A stretch of DNA of 64,000 nt, from assembly GCA_029244725.1 (NCBI GenBank), contig JAQWQJ010000030.1, forward strand, positions 49,789 to 113,788, written 5' to 3'. The number at the start of each line of letters is the position of its first letter. The stretch's first letter is position 1. Shown here piece by piece: positions 53,376 to 63,074 of the stretch. The stretch comes from Paracoccaceae bacterium. Its GTDB lineage: Bacteria > Pseudomonadota > Alphaproteobacteria > Rhodobacterales > Rhodobacteraceae. The notes beneath the pieces are model-generated. The model saw only the letters and a program-made list of their open reading frames with translations, had not been told where the DNA came from and ran no database searches. The translations under genes and the position numbers were made by a program.

Positions 53376-54977
53376 TTAAGCTTTCCACCAACGCTCTGGT
53401 GCTTTGGCGCCATCAAGTTCCCAGTTTGCTGCAACATCTTCGCTATGCGCAACACCTTTTGAAACAGCCATGATGTGGTTTGCGAACATCGGTATCAGCG
53501 CCCCACCATCATCATTGACCAAAACCTGCGCCTCTTCGTAAAGCACGCGGCGCTTGTCTTGATCCAATTCGGCACGCGCTTCGACAACAACTTCGTTGAA
53601 GCGGGTTGCACTTTCCGTCGTGCGCCAAGCTGTTTCATTCCATTCGTTATCCGCAGTATATGCAGACGAGAACATCCAGTCTTCGGTTGGCCGGCCGCTC
53701 CAGTAACTGGCGCAGAATGGTTTCTTGTTCCAAACATTGGACCAATACCCATCGTTGGGCTCACGCACGACCTCAATGTCAATTCCAGCTTCAGCCGCAG
53801 ATGCCGCGATAAGCTGTGCCGCGTCAACTGCACCCGCAAAGGCCGCATCAGATGCCGACAGCTGCAACGTGCCCGAGAACCCGGATTTTGCAAAATGTTC
53901 CGCCGCTTTCTCTGGATCAAACTCGCGTTGTGGCAAATCTGCGTGGAACTGGTTCGCCGTCGAGATTGGATTGTCATTCCCAAGCGATCCGTGGCCCAGA
54001 AGTATCTTGTCGACCAATTCTTGCCGCTTCACAGACAGTTTGACCGCCATACGCAGATCGTAATTGTCGAATGGCGCTGCGTCCAAACGCATCGGGAATG
54101 AGTAGTGCAACGTGCTGGTCCGCTCGAGGATATCGAGTGTCGGCACGCGCCCCATCAAGGCGACTGTTTTGGGATCGACCCGATCAACAGCGTCCACGTT
54201 ACCGTTCATGATCGCGTTCTGGCGGGCCGTCGCGTCAACGATGGAAATCAGCTCAACCTGATCAAAATGCGCGCGGTCTTCCTTGAAGTAGTTGGCAAAC
54301 CTTGACGTCTCCGCCCGCACACCAGGTTCATAGTTTTCAATGACGTATCCGCCTGTTCCGATCCCGGCAGTTGGGTCGATTTTGCCGCCGTCAGATGGCA
54401 GGATCAAAAGGTGGTAGTCGCTCAGGGCATAAGGGAAATCAGCATTGGCCGCTTCCAGTTCAAACACGACAGAGTTGCCATCGGCGCGCATGTCTTTGAT
54501 TTGCTTCACGAGGCCTGATGCAGCAGACTTGCTGTCCTCACCACGGTGGTGATTTATCGAAGCAATGACGTCTTCTGGTGCTAATGTCTTGCCGTTGTGG
54601 AATTCCACGCCGCTGCGCAGGTGAAAGACCCATGTGATCGCGTCGCTGGATTCGTAACTTTCAGCCAGCTCAGGTGTCAGTTTGCCTTCGTGGTCCACCT
54701 CAACAAGATTGTTGGCGTACGAATAAGCTAAGACCGTATTGACCGTACCCTCGTAGGTCGCGGGGTCCAAAGAGTCTGTCGTCGATCCGCTGCCCACTCC
54801 AAGGCGTAGTAATCCGCCCTTTGTTGGTGTTGCGGCTGCCACCGCATCTGCCCAGCCCAAAGCCGCAGGGATCGCCACGCCAGTTGCAATAGCAGAAGTG
54901 ATAAAGCTACGGCGGGAAATCATCCCCGCAGCAAGTTGTGCTTCTTTTCGCTTCAAAAATTTTTCTTTCAGATTCAT
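53376..54977 (-). CDS. ABC transporter substrate-binding protein, peptide/opine (DppA) family
   Basis: A 533-residue SBP_bac_5 protein. The twin-arginine signal SRRSFITSAIATG is near residues 21-33, so it is likely exported folded through Tat. The mature part has LDPATYEGTVNTVLAYSYANNLVEV and the end VAANWELDGAKAPERW. Family members bind di- and oligopeptides, opines or other amino-acid derivatives. It heads the hyu operon and is divergent from the matching permeases (from 55193), which together form one uptake system. Confidence 0.9.
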   Translation of the reverse strand: MNLKEKFLKRKEAQLAAGMISRRSFITSAIATGVAIPAALGWADAVAAATPTKGGLLRLGVGSGSTTDSLDPATYEGTVNTVLAYSYANNLVEVDHEGKLTPELAESYESSDAITWVFHLRSGVEFHNGKTLAPEDVIASINHHRGEDSKSAASGLVKQIKDMRADGNSVVFELEAANADFPYALSDYHLLILPSDGGKIDPTAGIGTGGYVIENYEPGVRAETSRFANYFKEDRAHFDQVELISIVDATARQNAIMNGNVDAVDRVDPKTVALMGRVPTLDILERTSTLHYSFPMRLDAAPFDNYDLRMAVKLSVKRQELVDKILLGHGSLGNDNPISTANQFHADLPQREFDPEKAAEHFAKSGFSGTLQLSASDAAFAGAVDAAQLIAASAAEAGIDIEVVREPNDGYWSNVWNKKPFCASYWSGRPTEDWMFSSAYTADNEWNETAWRTTESATRFNEVVVEARAELDQDKRRVLYEEAQVLVNDDGGALIPMFANHIMAVSKGVAHSEDVAANWELDGAKAPERWWKA

Positions 54978-55192
54978 CTTCGGCTCCTATTTGAACGGAT
55001 TGAGAATGCCCTCAATTTGGGGTCAAATCGTACATACAGGCGATCCTTTCACAATCAACTTTTACGCAGGCTATGACCTCAAAATATTTTCGCGACGTTG
55101 ACCAAAAATTCATATTATCTAGGAAACGATATAAGTCGCCGAAATGCAATTCAGTGCATGACGTGACTATTTGGCTATCAAAGGCACATCTC

Positions 55193-56173
55193 GTGAACGC
55201 AGTGATCTCGACGATTTTTAAACGGCTCGGTCTTGGCCTTATTACACTGTTTTTAGTGTCCATCATCATTTTCAGTGCCATCAACATGCTTCCCGGTGAC
55301 TTCGGCCAAGCCGTACTGGGTCAGGCCGCTACTGAAGAAACCGTCGCCGTGTTTCGCAAGGAGCTCGGGCTAGATAAGCCGGCCTTCTTTCGCTATCTGG
55401 ATTGGATTGGTGCTGTAGCGCAGGGCGATTTTGGGACATCATTTTCCGGACGCGCATCGTCGGGTATCGATCGTTCTCGACCGGTCATTGATCTCGTCGC
55501 ACCGCGACTTTCAAACACCCTGTTTCTGGCGGCCTTAACTGCAGTTATCGCTGTGCCAATCGCTTTGTTTCTTGGCATTACCGCAGCACTTTGGCGAAAT
55601 TCTTGGTACGATAAAGGGGCCAGCGTCGCGACGCTCACGACCATCTCCTTCCCAGAGTTTTTTGTGGCTTACATCCTGATTCTGCTCTTTGGAACACTCT
55701 GGCCGTTGTTTCCGTCGCTTGCAGATATTCGCCCCGACATGGCGATGGCCGACCGCATTTATGCGTCAATTCTGCCCGCCGCGACCCTGACGTTGGTTAT
55801 CGTGGCGCATATGATGCGGATGACACGCGCTGCGATTATTAACCTGCTCGCGTCCCCCTATATCGAAATGGCGCGCCTTAAGGGCGAAACGCCAAGGCGT
55901 ATCATTCTAAAACACGCTCTACCCAATGCTTGGGCGCCAATCGCAACGGTGATTGCCTTTAATCTCGCGTATCTCGTTGTCGGCGTTGTGGTTGTCGAAG
56001 TCGTCTTTGTTTATCCCGGCGTTGGGCAACTTATGGTCGATGCCGTCTCTTCTCGTGATATTCCCGTGGTTCAGGCCTGCGCCCTCTTCTTTGCAGCCAC
56101 ATATATCCTGCTCAATCTCGTTGCCGACATCATCGGCATCGTCACCAACCCAAGACTGTTGCATCCCAAATGA
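55193..56173 (+). CDS. ABC transporter permease, DppB family
   Basis: A 326-residue inner-membrane protein with about six hydrophobic segments and the binding-protein-dependent transport signature LKGETPRRIILKHALPNAWAP. GTG 55193 with AAGG 9 bases upstream was chosen; the reading back to 55073 adds 40 residues unlike the family. It overlaps the next gene by ATGA. Confidence 0.88.
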   Translation: MNAVISTIFKRLGLGLITLFLVSIIIFSAINMLPGDFGQAVLGQAATEETVAVFRKELGLDKPAFFRYLDWIGAVAQGDFGTSFSGRASSGIDRSRPVIDLVAPRLSNTLFLAALTAVIAVPIALFLGITAALWRNSWYDKGASVATLTTISFPEFFVAYILILLFGTLWPLFPSLADIRPDMAMADRIYASILPAATLTLVIVAHMMRMTRAAIINLLASPYIEMARLKGETPRRIILKHALPNAWAPIATVIAFNLAYLVVGVVVVEVVFVYPGVGQLMVDAVSSRDIPVVQACALFFAATYILLNLVADIIGIVTNPRLLHPK

Positions 56174-57084
56174 GCAAACAAAACACCTACTCTCCAAGTG
56201 CAGAGGTCGGCAGCGTACGCACGCGCCGCACACGCAAGCAACGCATATGGATCGAGCTGAAAAAGGCACCCGTTTCCGCGTGGGTTGGGATTCTCATCAT
56301 CACATTCTATGCGGTAATGGCTATTTTCGCGCCACTGATCGCGCCCTACGGTGAGGCCGAAGTCTTCGATGTGCCTTTCGCGCAATGGGACGATACCCAC
56401 TGGCTTGGCACCGACCAGATTGGTCGCGACGTGCTGTCCCGCCTGATTTTCGGCGCGCGCAACACCATCGGCATTGCACTTGCGACGACCTTTCTCGCGT
56501 TCCTGATCGGCGGTTCGCTTGGCTTGATTGCTGCGATTAACCGCGGCTGGCTGGATCAACTTATCAGTCGCGGCGTTGATGTTTTGATGGCTATTCCCAG
56601 CTTGATTTTCGCACTGATGCTTCTGTCGATTTTCGGATCATCCGCTTGGAGCCTGATTATGATTATCGCGGTCATAGATAGTACGCGTGTGTTCCGCTTG
56701 ACCCGCGCGGTCGCAGTCAACGTCGCGGTGATGGATTATGTCGAGGCCGCAACAGTCCGCGGCGAAGGCTTAGGTTGGATCATGCGCAAAGAAATCCTGC
56801 CCAACATCATGCCGCCACTTGTCGCCGAATTTGGGCTGCGGTTCTGCTTTGTCTTTTTGACCATCGCATCGCTGTCGTTCCTCGGTGTGGGCATCCAACC
56901 ACCAACCGCGGATTGGGGGTCGATGGTGCGCGAGACTGCACAGCTAATCCAATTTGCAAAATACGACATCAAGGCAGCGCTGACACCTCTCATCCCCGCT
57001 GGCGCAATTGCGTTGATCACGGTTGGTGTGAACTTCCTCGTTGATTGGTTCCTACAGAAAAGCAGCGGATTACGTGATGAATAA
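56170..57084 (+). CDS. ABC transporter permease, DppC family
   Basis: A 304-residue permease. An N-terminal basic tail precedes TM1 (AWVGILIITFYAVMAIFAPLIAP), then HWLGTDQIGRDVLSRLIFGAR, the DppC hallmark, and the EAA-type loop VRGEGLGWIMRKEILPNI. It forms the membrane pore with the upstream permease. Confidence 0.9.
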   Translation: MSKQNTYSPSAEVGSVRTRRTRKQRIWIELKKAPVSAWVGILIITFYAVMAIFAPLIAPYGEAEVFDVPFAQWDDTHWLGTDQIGRDVLSRLIFGARNTIGIALATTFLAFLIGGSLGLIAAINRGWLDQLISRGVDVLMAIPSLIFALMLLSIFGSSAWSLIMIIAVIDSTRVFRLTRAVAVNVAVMDYVEAATVRGEGLGWIMRKEILPNIMPPLVAEFGLRFCFVFLTIASLSFLGVGIQPPTADWGSMVRETAQLIQFAKYDIKAALTPLIPAGAIALITVGVNFLVDWFLQKSSGLRDE

Positions 57085-58723
57085 CGGTACAACGTCCCCA
57101 AAATCATCTGATCAAAGCCCGGATCAAAACGATGTCTTGCTTGAAATTCGGGACCTCAAAATTGAGGGCTTCGCAGACGAGAAATGGAACCCGATCATCA
57201 AGGGTATTGATCTGACTCTGAGACGCGGAGAGGTCTTGGGCCTGATCGGCGAATCAGGGGCTGGAAAATCAACATTGGGCCTTGCTGCAATGGGGTTCAC
57301 CAAAGCGGGCTGCCGGATAACTGGTGGATCGATCGTCTACGACGGCATTGACCTTGTCAGTGCCACAGAGGCCGAGAAACGTGCGCTTTGGGGGACCGAT
57401 CTGACCTATGTCGCACAGTCAGCGGCAGCGTCATTCAACCCGGCACATCGGCTGATCGATCAGACAATCGCCGCGACAGTTCGCGAAGGATTGCAGTCTT
57501 CACAAGCAGCAAAAGCGGATGCACGCGACCTTTACGGTGCGCTTTCACTCCCCAATCCTGATACGATTGGGGACAGGTTCCCACACCAGGTTTCAGGCGG
57601 CCAATTGCAGCGTGTCATGACGGCAATGGCGATGTCGTCGCGTCCAAAACTCATTGTGTTTGATGAACCAACGACAGCCCTAGATGTGACAACTCAGGTT
57701 GAAGTGCTGCTGTCCATGCGCAAAGCCGTGAAAGAGTTTAACACCGCCGCCATCTACATCACGCACGACCTAGCCGTCGTCGCCCAAATGGCTGATGTGA
57801 TCAAAGTCATGCAGCACGGCCACGAAGTCGAAGAGGCAGACACCCGCACAATGCTAAGTGACCCCAAGGAAGAGTACACCCGCTCGTTGTGGTCCGTTCG
57901 TATGCTGGAAAAGGAACCGGTTCACTCAGATGATATCGTTCTCAGCATCGACAGCGTGGATGCAGCTTATGGCAAAGCAAAGGTGTTGCATGACGTCAAT
58001 ATCAAGCTGCCGCGCGGCAAGACCGTGTCCATTGTTGGGGAATCCGGCTCTGGGAAATCGACAACCGCCCGGGTCGTTATTGGGTTGCTGTCTGCCAGTA
58101 CCGGTTCTGTCAGTTTTAACGGCGAACGCTTACCTGCACATCTGAAAAATCGCACCAAGGAACAGCTGCGCAAGATCCAAATGATTTATCAAATGGCCGA
58201 CACCGCAATGAACCCGCGTCAAACTGTCGGCGAGATCATTGGACGTCCGCTGGAATTCTACCACGGGCTCAAAGGCGCAGATGCGGACAAGCGCGTCATC
58301 GAGCTGTTGGAACAGATCGACTTGGACGAAAGCTTTTTCGACCGCCTGCCCAGCGAACTATCAGGCGGCCAAAAGCAACGCGTCTGTATTGCCCGTGCGC
58401 TCGCCGCTGATCCCGAGATAATTATCTGTGACGAGGTTACCTCGGCGCTTGACCAGATAGTACAGGAAGGCATCTTGCAATTGCTGCTTCGATTGCAGAA
58501 AGAAAAGAACATCTCGTACCTGTTTATCACCCATGACATCGCAACAGTTTCTGCCATCTCTGACGAAATTGTCGTGATGAATCATGGGGCTGTTGTTGAG
58601 CAGGGCAGCAAAGATGCTGTGCTTTCTCCGCCGTATCCCGAATACACCAAGCTGTTGCTGTCTTCGGTTCCCGAAATGGATCCCGATTGGCTAGATGCGG
58701 TCACTGCAAAGCGGTCCAGCTAA
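57077..58723 (+). CDS. ABC transporter ATP-binding protein, fused DppD-DppF type
   Basis: A 548-residue protein with two nucleotide-binding domains in one chain. Domain 1 has Walker A GESGAGKST at about 58-66 and signature VSGGQLQRV; domain 2 has GESGSGKST and LSGGQKQRV. Both Walker B motifs end in D-E (VFDEPTTALD and ICDEVTSALD). It powers the permease pair. The ATG at 57077 overlaps the dppC end by 8 bases. Confidence 0.92.
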   Translation: MNNGTTSPKSSDQSPDQNDVLLEIRDLKIEGFADEKWNPIIKGIDLTLRRGEVLGLIGESGAGKSTLGLAAMGFTKAGCRITGGSIVYDGIDLVSATEAEKRALWGTDLTYVAQSAAASFNPAHRLIDQTIAATVREGLQSSQAAKADARDLYGALSLPNPDTIGDRFPHQVSGGQLQRVMTAMAMSSRPKLIVFDEPTTALDVTTQVEVLLSMRKAVKEFNTAAIYITHDLAVVAQMADVIKVMQHGHEVEEADTRTMLSDPKEEYTRSLWSVRMLEKEPVHSDDIVLSIDSVDAAYGKAKVLHDVNIKLPRGKTVSIVGESGSGKSTTARVVIGLLSASTGSVSFNGERLPAHLKNRTKEQLRKIQMIYQMADTAMNPRQTVGEIIGRPLEFYHGLKGADADKRVIELLEQIDLDESFFDRLPSELSGGQKQRVCIARALAADPEIIICDEVTSALDQIVQEGILQLLLRLQKEKNISYLFITHDIATVSAISDEIVVMNHGAVVEQGSKDAVLSPPYPEYTKLLLSSVPEMDPDWLDAVTAKRSS

Positions 58724-58788
58724 ACACAAAATCTCACTCATTCAAGCCGATATTATTTACCGGTACTAACACGAAGGGACAGTTCCTC

Positions 58789-61206
58789 ATGCGCGAACAT
58801 GCACAAGCCGTAGTCATTGGCGGAGGCGTCATCGGTTGCTCGATCCTCTATCACCTCGCCAAGCTGGGTTGGACGGATGTTGTTCTGTTGGAACGCTCCG
58901 AACTTACGTCCGGGTCGACGTGGCATGCCGCAGCCAACATCCACGGACTGCACGACAGTACGAATATTTCGCGGCTTCAGCACTATACGATGAACCTCTA
59001 TCAAGAGCTTGAGGCAGAGACCGGCCAAAGCTGTGGCGTGTTCCAACCCGGCAGCCTGTATCTGGCCCAGACCGAAGCACGCGAACACCAACTGCGTTTG
59101 CAAGAAGCAAAAGCACGTCGCTACGGCATGAACTTTCACGAAGTCAGCCGGGATGAGGCAGAGCGCCTGCACCCATTGGTGAACTTCGACGGCATTAGGT
59201 GCATCATGTTCGAACCTGACGGTGGTAATGTTGACCCCTCTGGCGTGACAAATGCCTATGCCACTGGTGCCCGCCAGCGCGGCGCCGAAATCCATCGGTT
59301 CACGCCTGTTATTGGCACCGAACCGCAACCTGACGGCACCTGGATTGTGCGCACCGAAAAGGGCGATATCCGCACGCCATGGGTCATTAATGCAGCAGGG
59401 CTTTGGGGCCGCGAAGTGGCCGCGATGGCGGGTCTTAAACTGCCATTGATCCCAACCGAGCACCAGTATTTCGTGACCGAAACGATATCAGAGATTGCCG
59501 CACTTGACCGCCGCCTGCCATCCGTCGCGGACCGCGATGGGGAATATTACCTGCGGCAAGAGGGTCAGGGCCTGCTGGTTGGTGCCTATGAGAAGAACAT
59601 GAAATTCTGGGCCGAAGACGGCACACCTCAGGACTTTGGCCACGAATTGTTCGCCGACGATCTGGAACGCATCGAAGAAAACATGATGCGCGCCATCGAC
59701 CGCGTGCCAGCCGTTGGTGAGGCGGGTATCAAGCGTGTGATCAACGGGCCGATGATCTGGTCCCCTGACAGTTCCGTGCTGTTTGGTCCTGTGCCTGAAC
59801 TCACCGGATATTTCTGCTGCAATGGCATCATTCCGGGCTTTAGTCAGAACGGTGGGATGGGCAAACTTGCCGCTGAATGGATGATCGAAGGTGAACCCAC
59901 GCTCGACATGTTTGCATGGGACGTTGCGCGTTATGGTCACTGGGCCGGAAAGGCCTTTACCAAGGCCCGCGTCGAGGACCAATATGCGCACCGTTTCAAG
60001 ATCCACTTCCCCAACGAAGAACGCGAAGCCGGTCGCCCGGTGCGGACCCGCCCTGCCTATGAGATGCAAAAATCGATGGGCGGTGTCTTCGGCCTGAACT
60101 ACGGCTGGGAACATCCGCTTTGGTATGCGGCAAAAGGTGAACCAACCACTGAAACGAACGGCTTTACCCGCCAGAATTGGTGGGACCCCGTTGGTCGCGA
60201 AGTCCGTATGCTGCGGGACCGGGCTGGTATCATCGACATCTCAAACTTCGCCAAATATGAGATCAAAGGCCCGGGCGCGCATGAATGGCTCGACAATCTG
60301 TTCGCAAACAACATCCCAACAACACCCGGTCGGTCCTGCCTGACACCGCTGATCAGCAAACGCGGCGGCATTGCAGGTGACTTCACGGTGCTTTGCCTTG
60401 ATACCGAAGATTACATGATCGTTGGGTCCGGCATGGCAGAACGCTTTCATCAGCGGTTCTTCAGGGCCATCCCCCTTCCCGCGGATACTACATTCCGCAG
60501 CGTGACCGAGGACATGTGTGGCTTCAACGTGGCTGGCCCGCTGTCGCGCCAGTTGATCCAAGGGCTGACAAACGCATCGCTCACCCCAGAGGATTTCAAA
60601 TTCATGGCCGCCAAACGCATGGCGGTTGCAGGGATAGACGTTGTAGCGGTGCGCGTCAGCTTTACCGGTGATCTTGGCTGGGAACTGCATTGTGCCACCG
60701 CCGATCAAGTGGCTCTCTTGACGGCTTTGCTTGAAGCAGGGCAGAAAATCGATGCAGGTCTTGTTGGCAGCCGGGCACTTGGGTCTCTTCGCATCGAAAA
60801 AGGCTACGGAAGTTGGGGCCGCGAATACAGCCCCGAATATTGGCCACAAGAAAGCCAGTTGGACCGATTGGTCAAACCCGCCAAAGAGTTTTTGAACAAG
60901 GCCGCTTGGTTGGAAATCTCCGAAAAGCCATCCCGCGAGACCTTTGTCATCCTTGAAGTGACTGCTGAAACTGCCGATGCAACCGGTGGGGAACCCATCT
61001 TTTTGACAGATGGCATGCCAGTGGGGCAAGTCACGTCAGGCGCCTATGGGTACTCAGTCGAAAAGTCGCTTGCCCTTGGGTATATCAAAGCCGGATCGGT
61101 CTCTCCGGGGGAAACCGTTCATGTTTCGATCTTAGGACGTCCACATGAAGCCACGTTGCTGTCCGAGCCACCTTTCGATCCTGCTGGCCAGCGGCTTCGT
61201 GCTTAA
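58789..61206 (+). CDS. FAD-dependent dimethylglycine/sarcosine dehydrogenase-like protein with GcvT domain
   Basis: An 806-residue enzyme. The FAD fold is AVVIGGGVIGCSILYHLAKLG at residues 7-27, and the histidine for covalent FAD in dimethylglycine dehydrogenase is seen as His46 in SGSTWHAAANIHG. The C-terminal half is GcvT-like (GIIDISNFAKYEIKGPG, FTGDLGWELHC, LRIEKGYGSWGREYSPEYWP) and would bind folate. It removes a methyl group from a tertiary or secondary amine. It follows the ABC transporter with a 65-base gap. Confidence 0.88.
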   Translation: MREHAQAVVIGGGVIGCSILYHLAKLGWTDVVLLERSELTSGSTWHAAANIHGLHDSTNISRLQHYTMNLYQELEAETGQSCGVFQPGSLYLAQTEAREHQLRLQEAKARRYGMNFHEVSRDEAERLHPLVNFDGIRCIMFEPDGGNVDPSGVTNAYATGARQRGAEIHRFTPVIGTEPQPDGTWIVRTEKGDIRTPWVINAAGLWGREVAAMAGLKLPLIPTEHQYFVTETISEIAALDRRLPSVADRDGEYYLRQEGQGLLVGAYEKNMKFWAEDGTPQDFGHELFADDLERIEENMMRAIDRVPAVGEAGIKRVINGPMIWSPDSSVLFGPVPELTGYFCCNGIIPGFSQNGGMGKLAAEWMIEGEPTLDMFAWDVARYGHWAGKAFTKARVEDQYAHRFKIHFPNEEREAGRPVRTRPAYEMQKSMGGVFGLNYGWEHPLWYAAKGEPTTETNGFTRQNWWDPVGREVRMLRDRAGIIDISNFAKYEIKGPGAHEWLDNLFANNIPTTPGRSCLTPLISKRGGIAGDFTVLCLDTEDYMIVGSGMAERFHQRFFRAIPLPADTTFRSVTEDMCGFNVAGPLSRQLIQGLTNASLTPEDFKFMAAKRMAVAGIDVVAVRVSFTGDLGWELHCATADQVALLTALLEAGQKIDAGLVGSRALGSLRIEKGYGSWGREYSPEYWPQESQLDRLVKPAKEFLNKAAWLEISEKPSRETFVILEVTAETADATGGEPIFLTDGMPVGQVTSGAYGYSVEKSLALGYIKAGSVSPGETVHVSILGRPHEATLLSEPPFDPAGQRLRA

Positions 61207-61235
61207 TCCATAGATTTGAATACTGGAGAAGAAAA

Positions 61236-62495
61236 ATGCTTACTGAACAACCCGGTCTAATGGAAGATGTCCGAAATCACTTTGCTCATATTGATACCTG
61301 CCCTTTTTCCGGACCGCGAGTTTTCTTTGAAAATGCAGGAGGTGCTCTCACGCTCAAGTCTGTGATGGAAACATCGACTGCCTATGCCGGTTATCCTGAC
61401 AATCAAGGGCGGGCCAACCCTGCATCAAAGGCGTTGATGGCAGCAATTGAAAAGGGCAAGGCCGATGCCCGCCTGATGTTCAATGCCCCAGACGGACAGA
61501 TTTTTGTAGGTGAGAGCGGCACTGAAGTTCTGTTTCGACTGATCCGAACGGCCTCTCTGGGTGCTCTAGAAGGCGGAACCATGCTCGGCAGCACATTGGA
61601 ACACCCCGCTTCGCGCAGCGCCATGACCCGCTGGGCGCAGGTCACAAATCGCCCTCACCTTTTGGCATTTCATGACGACGCAACAGGTACAGTTGGTTTG
61701 GATGCTTATGCACCGCATATATCTGCTGATCTACGGGTCGCCTCGATTATTCAAACTTCACCGGTGACGGGCATCAGCGTAGATGTGGCCCCTATCGTTC
61801 GGGCTATTCGGGCAGCGGCCCCTGATTGTTTTATCATCATTGATGGAATTCAACACGCCAGCCACGGAAAAATTGATGTCGAAAGCTACGGTGCTGATGG
61901 GTATGCCGTCTCTCCCTACAAAGTCTTTTCACGGCATGGCTACGGTATTGGGTGGGCTTCCGACCGTTTGACTGCCTGTACAAAGGAAACGGTCATTGGC
62001 GGTGCAGCTACGAATTGGGAACAAGGCACACGAGATGCGGGCAGTTACGCAACCTTCTCTGATGTTGTTGCCTATTTCCTTTGGCTAGGCGGGAAGTTTA
62101 CCGCAGATACCGACGAGAGGACGCGCATAGAGGCAGCGGCTGATGCTATTCATCACCACGAACAAAAACTAACGGTAGCGATGATGCACGGTGTCGGAAA
62201 TCAGCGCGGGCTGGCGGATATACCCGGCGTCACTGTGATTGGAGGCGCTGACAATATGCAACGGGAAGGCGTCATCTCTTTGACATCGGATCAGATGGAA
62301 TCGGGTGCATTGGTTGAACTCCTGTCCGAACACGGGGTACGCACGCATATTCGAAATGACGATCATTACTGCGGCAACATCTTGACGCCGTTGGAATTAA
62401 AGTCCTGCGTCCGAGTGTCTATAAGCCACTACAATACTGAAGCTGAGGTGGCCCAATTTTTGACTGCTATGAATACGGCAGCAAACGCGGGCTAA
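61236..62495 (+). CDS. Class V aminotransferase / cysteine-desulfurase-like PLP enzyme
   Basis: A 419-residue fold-type I enzyme. PLP is bound by Lys229 in AVSPYKVFSRHGYGIGWA, IDGIQHASHG holds the cofactor aspartate and histidine, and FENAGGALTLKSVM is the N-terminal signature. It resembles isopenicillin-N epimerase/kynureninase-like members more than true IscS/SufS: the mobile-loop cysteine is not seen. It is 29 bases after the dehydrogenase gene. A lyase, desulfurase or aminotransferase role on the island substrate is likely, not iron-sulphur assembly. Confidence 0.8.
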   Translation: MLTEQPGLMEDVRNHFAHIDTCPFSGPRVFFENAGGALTLKSVMETSTAYAGYPDNQGRANPASKALMAAIEKGKADARLMFNAPDGQIFVGESGTEVLFRLIRTASLGALEGGTMLGSTLEHPASRSAMTRWAQVTNRPHLLAFHDDATGTVGLDAYAPHISADLRVASIIQTSPVTGISVDVAPIVRAIRAAAPDCFIIIDGIQHASHGKIDVESYGADGYAVSPYKVFSRHGYGIGWASDRLTACTKETVIGGAATNWEQGTRDAGSYATFSDVVAYFLWLGGKFTADTDERTRIEAAADAIHHHEQKLTVAMMHGVGNQRGLADIPGVTVIGGADNMQREGVISLTSDQMESGALVELLSEHGVRTHIRNDDHYCGNILTPLELKSCVRVSISHYNTEAEVAQFLTAMNTAANAG

Positions 62496-62510
62496 ATCAT
62501 AGGTCAGTCA

Positions 62511-62555
62511 AAACGGCCCCCTAATGAACGACGAATCGTTTCTGGGGAGCCGTTT
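62511..62555 (+). terminator. Hairpin between the class V PLP enzyme and ridA
   Basis: AAACGGCCCCC at 62511-62521 pairs with GGGGAGCCGTTT at 62544-62555 apart from one bulged A, with a 22-base loop. It lies between two genes read in the same direction and may end the dpp/DMGDH transcript or attenuate ridA. Confidence 0.45.
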
Positions 62556-62585
62556 CAATGTTCAAATTCGATCCAAGAGGACCAA

Positions 62586-63074
62586 ATGGTTAAGAAAATT
62601 TCGCCCGAAACCCGGCTAAAAGAACTCGGGATCACGCTGGATAAGGCCACACCTCCTGCGGCCAACTATATCAGCGCGCGGCGCGACGGGTCTCGTTTGT
62701 ATTTGTCAGGGAAAGCACCGCTATATCCCGACGGGCGCCGAAGTACTGGTAAAGTCGGGGAAGATGTCAGTATTGAAGAGGCGTATAAAGACGCGCGGCA
62801 AGCCGGTCTTAACCTTCTTGCGACACTACGCAACGAAATTGGATCGCTGGACAAGGTGGACTATGTGATCAAACTACTTGGTTTCGTGAACGGTGCACCC
62901 GATTTCTACGATCACTCGAAGGTCATTGATGGGTGTTCCGATCTACTTGTTGAGGTGTTCGGAGAAAACGGCCGCCATGCGCGCACCGCAATAGGGGTCG
63001 GAAGCCTACCAAACAACATCACTGTTGAAGTTGAGCTGGTTGTACGTTTCAAAAATGGTGGTCCAATGTGCTAA
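62586..63074 (+). CDS. RidA/YjgF family protein
   Basis: A 162-residue RidA-like protein of the longer subfamily. The substrate-binding arginine lies in ARTAIGVGSLPNNITVEVELVV near the C terminus. RidA enzymes hydrolyse reactive 2-aminoacrylate and other enamine/imine intermediates released by PLP enzymes. Its place directly after a class V PLP gene suggests that it clears imines from this pathway. ATG start at 62586. Confidence 0.85.
   Translation: MVKKISPETRLKELGITLDKATPPAANYISARRDGSRLYLSGKAPLYPDGRRSTGKVGEDVSIEEAYKDARQAGLNLLATLRNEIGSLDKVDYVIKLLGFVNGAPDFYDHSKVIDGCSDLLVEVFGENGRHARTAIGVGSLPNNITVEVELVVRFKNGGPMC

Noticed and set aside
55073..55192. 40-residue N-terminal extension of the DppB permease
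   Set aside because: It is AT-rich promoter-like sequence with no membrane-protein character; GTG 55193 with AAGG upstream gives the normal family length.
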